Shown piece by piece: positions 58,612-64,000 of a DNA stretch of 64,000 nucleotides. Location of the stretch: assembly GCA_030770425.1 (NCBI GenBank), contig JASJFT010000059.1, forward strand, positions 62,001 to 126,000, given 5' to 3'. A program made the translations under genes and the position numbers. This DNA comes from Darksidea phi. Lineage: Eukaryota; Ascomycota; Dothideomycetes; Pleosporales; Lentitheciaceae. Numbering within the stretch: the stretch's first letter is position 1; the number at the start of each line of letters is the position of its first letter. The notes under the pieces are model-generated. The model was not told the origin of the DNA. It searched no databases and saw nothing but the letters and a program-made list of their open reading frames with translations.

Positions 58612-60089
58612 GGTGGGCAATGGCAGGGCTCACGAGGTGCAAGAATGCGCGCAAAACGAAGGGGAAGAGTTAATACAAGAAGCAATGACAAGGAATATGG
58701 CTCGGAACACGGCCAAGGGTTTTCCGAGCGGCGGCAGCAGGGGTGCTGGGATCCAAAAGGACGACGTTACCCGACGCCAAACAGGACGAGCATCCAGCAA
58801 AGAGAGCAATTGGGGACTGTTGAGTGCTGGGAAGGCTGTGGCAGCGGCTGGCGTGATGTTGCGGAGCTGTGGTTTCTTCGGGTCGGCTCTTGTAGAAGCG
58901 AGCGGAGGTGAAGCTTGGATGTCGACAATTCCCCGCATTCGGGACCGCACCTTTGTATCAGGGCACCGCGCAGCCAGCCCTAGGACGTCGTGCTAGACAG
59001 CGTTGCAGCGCTCACGAACGCCCGCCTTCAATCAGCGAACCGGCGTTGGCGACGGCGTGTGAAGTTCCACTGGCCCGGTCGAAGGACGACGCTGACAATC
59101 GCCCTCTGCCCTTCGAACGAGGCTGTGGCTAGAAACAAGCACCGCGGGATAGCGCAATGTTCCGGAACGGCCCTAGGCGACGCGGTCCTGGAGGAAATGT
59201 GCGCTCGTTTGCGTGGTCGTGTGCCTCTCGTGGCAGCCCGGGACTGGGGATGACGCCACGGGCCGGTGTGCGGTGGCCAAAGAATGCCTAGGCCGCCGTT
59301 TTCCACATCATGGCAATGCCGACTGCCGGAGGAGCATGTCGCGAGAATAGATGAACAGCAGGCAAGGGAAACGCGGCCGACGAACTGAATCGGACGTCAC
59401 TCACCGTCGATATAGAGTAGTTCCTGATGCGCGACATCCTCAACAGGAGCACGTCTTTCCTCCTTGCGCCCGAAGAGCGTCGTTTGGCGGCTGTCCAGTC
59501 AGCGTTTGCGCGCGTCCGTGGGGGGGAGGGGGGCGAGGTAGTGCCGTGAGTAGTGAAAGCTTGCCGTCCAGTACCAAGCGACAGCCTGTCAATCGTGCCC
59601 GCTGGAGCGAGAGGGTGTTGCGGCTCTGTTGGTGATTGTGTACGTGTCGCTCCAAGTGTTGCCCGGTGGGAGGGCTTGCCTGGGGGCGACTTCGCCTGCT
59701 TTCAATTGCCCTTATCAGGGAGGTTACGATGCGAAAAAGCAACCGCTATCGCTAACTCTCATCCATGCACGTGGAGGCGGCCGTCTAAATCCGGCGACGC
59801 CGCCGCCCACAGCACATCGGACAAGACAAGACATGGTCGATTGGCACAAAATCAATCGTCATTACATTGATCTCGCGCTACCTAATAGAGCCCAAGCCTA
59901 CCTCCTACATCTGAAGCTTTGCGCGTGACGGCCGTTAGTCGTATAAGTATGCATGTGGGTATATAGCAATGCTGAACCAAAACTCCCCCATCATACAACT
60001 AAACGCACACCAAACATCATGTATGCAAATCAAGTACGATGCCAAGCATCGTGCGCGACCTGCCAACCCTTACCAAACATCAAGGTAAA
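58612..60089. other. Intergenic, no gene supported
   Basis: About 1.5 kb between the PFK2/FBPase2 start and the RXT3 3' end. It is GC-rich up to 59700, with several overlapping frames on both strands but no recognisable domain. It probably holds the PFK2/FBPase2 promoter and long 5' leader. Confidence 0.4.
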
Positions 60090-63000
60090 TCAAGCGTGCA
60101 GCAGCTTAGCTCTCCCGTTGACGGCTCGGAACTGATCGTCCCTACCGCTCTGCAGCGCAAGGAGAGTTGCACTTGCATCTAACCGACGCTTCATCGCCGC
60201 TGCCGTTCTTTCCTGCCCACGACTACCGATGCCCTCCTCTACCCAACGGATCTTGTGGATCATGAAGCTCAGTCCATCGTGCGCCTTGCTCTTGCGGCTC
60301 GAAATTCCGTATTCGACCGTGCCTGCGAATTCTTGAACACGGGGAAGTATCAATATGTCGATGTGCAGGTCCATGTCGGCTGGAGGTGCCACTGGAGCCG
60401 CCGGGGGCTTCGTAAGCGTATCTTGAGCATCGAAGGGATCGTTCGGTGCTGTGATGCGGGGATCTAGCATGTTGATGTCGACGGTATCATCCCACTCGCC
60501 CCGAATCCAACCAGAGTGTATTGCAGCTGCAATGGGGTCCGAGTCATCGCGGTAGATGCGAGCGCCCCAGAGGTGCCGCTGTAAGACAATCTGCTGCCTT
60601 TGTCGCGGCTTCAAATGGAATCGTGGAACCCTGATGGTAAAGGTGCAATTGATTGGATTGACCTCGAAGCGCGGGAGCTGTTTCGGCTTGGAGGCATAAC
60701 CAAATTGATCATCCAACGATGAGTTTGGTTTTGGCAACTCGGTGGTTGCTTCATAAAGATGAGATCCAAGATGTTTGCGAGGATGTTGCGCCGCTTCGTC
60801 CAGCACAGCTTGTATATCGTGACGCTTAGGAATGAGCTTTGGGGATGGAAGAGCAGGCTGGGCAGGACGTGCAGTGTGGTGATGATGATGCGGGGCACCG
60901 TGGTGGTGATGGTGATGGTGTGAAGGTTGTACGGTCCCATTCGGGGGCAGATTGACGTTTCTCCCTCCAGACGGAGTGGACCCTGAAGGAGCTATCTCCT
61001 CGTCAGGCTTGTGGTGGTGATGATGGTGACTAGAAATTAGCGTTTATCGATCCACCCTAGGCAATCTACTTACTGATGAGCATGGGCATGGTGGTGGTGA
61101 TGATGGGCGGGATGAGCGTGTTTGTTGCGTTTAGCTCCACGCGCACCAAGGGGCGTGCCTCGTCCATCAATACTCTCATTGTCAAACGCACCATCCTCGT
61201 CCTTGACTCTCTTCGCTTTCCTTCCGTTTTGCGAGCTCACCCTCTGGAGCCGAAGGTGGTCGTTAAGATCAGTGCCTGCAGGGACCGACTCTTGCGCACT
61301 TTGAGGCATCGGACTGCCTCTCGATGGGGTCGAGCTCCCGAGCCCACCAAGACCAGAGAACATTCGTCCGAACTCGCTCTTGACGTGCGGGTCTTTCCCA
61401 ATCGATAAAGGCTGCGCTTGGGCACCCTGTACGGCTTGTGGAAGTGGGGAGGCTCGGCCAGTCCTTCGGTTGACGTCAGGACCAAAGCTTAAGAGCGATT
61501 TAGCGTGGTGCATATCTTCCAACCTGCGTGGCTGATCGTACATCGATCGGCCTGGATATGCGCCGCCACCAGAAGACAGAGACCGAGACAGCTGTTCCGA
61601 TTTCTGCCTGTCAGCAGAATGTGGATCCGAAGTAGGCGGGGCATGATATTGGCCCGCAACGCGTTGGTTCAAATGATCAAGACTCCGTCCACGAACCATG
61701 TCTTCAGGACCAGGACCTGGAATTGGACCTCCGTATGGCGAAGGCCCTTGGGGTGGAGCGGAATAGCCCCCGTAGCCCCTATACAACGCAGCTGGTTCCT
61801 CCCGCCGGGTCTCAGTAGAATCTCGTGGTGCATCTTCAGGCATAGGCTGACGCCAGGGGCTGCGCGACGCAGGACTGGGTCCCATTACGCCGCGGTGATC
61901 GCGCGGAGGACTGAAGACGGAGTGGGAAACGGGCTGCACCGTCGAGGGTCGATTCCGGTCGGAGGAAGACGTCGGAACGCCACGCAGAAGCTCCACAACA
62001 TTCGGTCTAGAATGATGGGATTCCCCCAGCGTCCGCCGCCGCTCTTCTGGCGGCTCACGTAAGGTATGTCCTTGTTCTGGGGCGTCGTACATATTTCGCG
62101 CGTCCTGCTGTGGCTGGCCGGGCCCGTTCGGCTGACTGTTCGGACGGGGGGGTACGTTGGGGGGTGGCTGTCGGGGGTCCCGGGCATGCGCATCGTGCGG
62201 AGACGCAGCATAGGGGCGTTGGCCTTGGAATACCATGGGATTGTAAGGTTGCGAAGTCTGCGACTGCGATGAGCGACCCTGATCAGGGGAGCCTTGATGA
62301 CCGTACGCCTGAGTGGGGGACCCCGCACTATAGCTGTTTCCCTCGGGTGCCCGCGAGGCACTGCTGCCATACATGTGTCGGTCAGGGGACGGTTGGCGCC
62401 GGTACGGTTGGAAGTCCGATCTAGGTGCTGATGAGATATTGCGTCTCGGCGATGGAGGTTGCATGCTGTGATTGTTTGAGGGTGGCGCGTTTGTGGGAGG
62501 TGACGACTGTGATTGTGACGTCTGAGTAGGGGCGCCTGTGTCACCGCCGCCAATAAGGGATGAGATGGACATGCTGCTTCCTGGCCGATGCGCCTGGCCT
62601 AGCCCAGGAAGCTCCCGACCCGCTCCAAACACCGACGAGTATGGGGCGCGTTGCGTTTGTGGTGCATGACTGTGATGTTGTTGTTGTTGTTGCTGCGGCG
62701 ATGATGGGGGCGGCATGTGTGATCGCGCAAATGATGGCGGCGGCGGTGGTTCGTGCGAAGGAGCTGGGACAGGTTAGCAAGCTTGGGAGAAGCTGGATGC
62801 GGGCGGGGCTGTACCTCCATAGGGGTTGGGCGGGCTTGCGCGGCCGAGCGAGCGCCTGCGCGAAGCATCGTACCCATACGGCGACTGGTTTGCAGCGTTA
62901 TGTGAGGAGCTCATGGATGGCGGTGGGGGCGGACCAGACTGCGTGTGATGATGGGATGCATGCGAGATGGCAGCTAAAGACATGATCGTCAGTGATGTTC

Positions 63001-63843
63001 ACATACGGCTAGAAGGTGACAGGGGGAGGTTCGCTTAGAGTGCCAGCTGTGCGGGAAGAGAGAAATGCCATCATGACTCTCCGCTCTTGCAGCCGGCAAC
63101 ATGTGCGCAACCAGCGATCGGTCCATGGCATACCAGCGACACGGCGACTGGAGGCAGAACGGGCCTTGGATGGGGAACTACTGGGAGAGGGTGTACTGGA
63201 TCAACGGGACCATTGTTCGTCTCAACACAGCTCGGCAATAGCGACAAATGGCAGATCTGAGCAGATCGGCGCCGTCTATTCGCCAGAGCTTGTGCCATCG
63301 ACGCCTCAACGCCCCTGCGACTGAGGATGAATAGTGGCACCCGTTGTCCCGAGTGCTCCAGTCCAGCTTCCCGACCTAGACTCGATGTTCTGCTCCCAGC
63401 ACCACGTGCGCCGTGCAGCCAGTGTCCAAGTCATGCTGTCGGATCCAAGACAGCGATAGGTCTTGTGTTGCGCCGCAGCGAGTATGTAGAGTGAGTCTGC
63501 GCCCGCAGAGCGTACCTGTGTTTCCCCAAGCACCCTGTCTCTCGCCTTGAGGCGCGCCCTCGGCACCGTGGACGCCATAGCTGCTTCGCCGGACATGGTG
63601 CGAGCCCGGTGGGAGGAACGGGTCGCGATGCGAGGCTTGGTACGGATCGGCGGCGAAGGACAGGTGGACCGGCGGCTGCGGCTGCGAGGTGGCAGGCGGA
63701 TAGCCAGCGTAGGGCTGGGTGCGTGTCTGTTGCGGCGGTTGGGACGAAGGAGGGTGGTGGTTCTGGTGGTTCTGGTGGTTCGGATTGTGAATCAGGGTGC
63801 GTTCGGGGGGGCGCGTGAAGGGGTGCGGCTGGCGAGCGTCCAT
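60090..63843 (-). CDS. RXT3: Rxt3-like subunit of the Rpd3L histone deacetylase complex, four exons
   Basis: Exons 63843-63516, 62973-62815, 62763-61074 and 61029-60090 give about 1038 residues. The second intron (51 bp, GCTAAC branch point) removes an in-frame TAA, and the first is about 540 bp. The first 850 residues are disordered: Pro/Ser/Gln-rich with a glutamine run (CAA repeat near 62680), phospho-site-like PSP/SPP motifs and two histidine-rich clusters flanking the last intron. The C-terminal domain has FEVNPINCTFTIRVPRF, LWGARIYRDDSDPIAAAIHSGW and IRGEWDD, the Rxt3 signature (PF08642 family). Rxt3 is a subunit of the large Rpd3 deacetylase complex, acting in transcriptional repression in the nucleus. 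Only about 160 bp of upstream sequence remain in the window. Confidence 0.85.
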
Positions 63844-64000
63844 GGTCGCGGTGGGTGACGTTCACACGTCGTGGAGAGGTGCAGGGCGCTCTGGAGGCAG
63901 TGAAGCATGTAGGAGCAGGGTATGGACTCGAGCACGTCGACGAGCTAGCCGGCAGCAAAAAGGACTGCCATGGTTACCCGTCGTGGAGCTGGCGCGAGGC

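Noticed and set aside
1..64000. CRISPR arrays, bacterial-type operons, rRNA and tRNA genes
   Set aside because: None seen. The genome is fungal, and no convincing tRNA B-box with a paired A-box or rRNA block was found by eye; a covariance-model scan would settle tRNAs.

Overview
The window is nuclear DNA from a filamentous ascomycete, most likely a dothideomycete. Nearly every gene is broken by short introns of 45-140 bp with GT(A/G)(A/T)G donors and CTAAC/CTGAC-like branch points. The gene families are fungal (DUF3176, DUF7708, Zn2Cys6, Rxt3, Rrg9, mpaB-like oxygenase, CCCH protein). Several AT-rich islands look like products of repeat-induced point mutation (RIP). Splice models below were built by eye from frame continuity, splice signals and remembered family conservation; no search or RNA data was available.

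About 1-41 kb is gene-poor, repeat-influenced accessory DNA. It has AT-rich islands at about 0.2-0.6, 9.4-10.2, 14.85-15.24 and 34.2-34.7 kb, a dispersed repeat pair (1.3 and 15.3 kb) with RIP-like differences, a Ty1/copia-type gag relic (27.4-28.5 kb) and truncated genes: patatin N-terminus (12.3 kb), nucleoside-phosphorylase domain (30.9 kb), Zn2Cys6 regulator (32-33 kb). Among these lie apparently intact genes: a kinase-like phosphotransferase, a head-to-head pair of a DUF7708/STAND-like gene and an AAA+ ATPase (the latter with an in-frame TGA), a small secreted cysteine protein beside an AT island, two membrane proteins of unknown function, a cytochrome P450, a DUF3176 membrane protein, a secreted tandem-repeat peptide precursor, a vWA-like protein, and a SnoaL-like gene beside a second P450.

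About 41-64 kb is compact housekeeping DNA: a small His-rich protein, RRG9, an mpaB/DUF2236 oxygenase, a CCCH zinc-finger protein, a short-chain dehydrogenase, cytochrome c, pyruvate dehydrogenase kinase, two conserved hypotheticals, 6-phosphofructo-2-kinase/fructose-2,6-bisphosphatase and the Rpd3L subunit Rxt3. Cytochrome c, PDK and PFK2/FBPase2 all serve central carbon and respiratory metabolism, but nothing indicates joint regulation.

The two most interesting signals are these. (1) At 24799-25374 there is a signal-peptide protein with six perfect 13-residue KERDAEPGYARPV repeats whose nucleotide differences are all synonymous; it looks like a multi-copy secreted peptide precursor. (2) The PDK stop codon sits in the context CAA TAG CAA CTA, matching the UAG-CARYYA leaky-termination motif, and is followed by 97 in-frame sense codons that suggest a readthrough extension.
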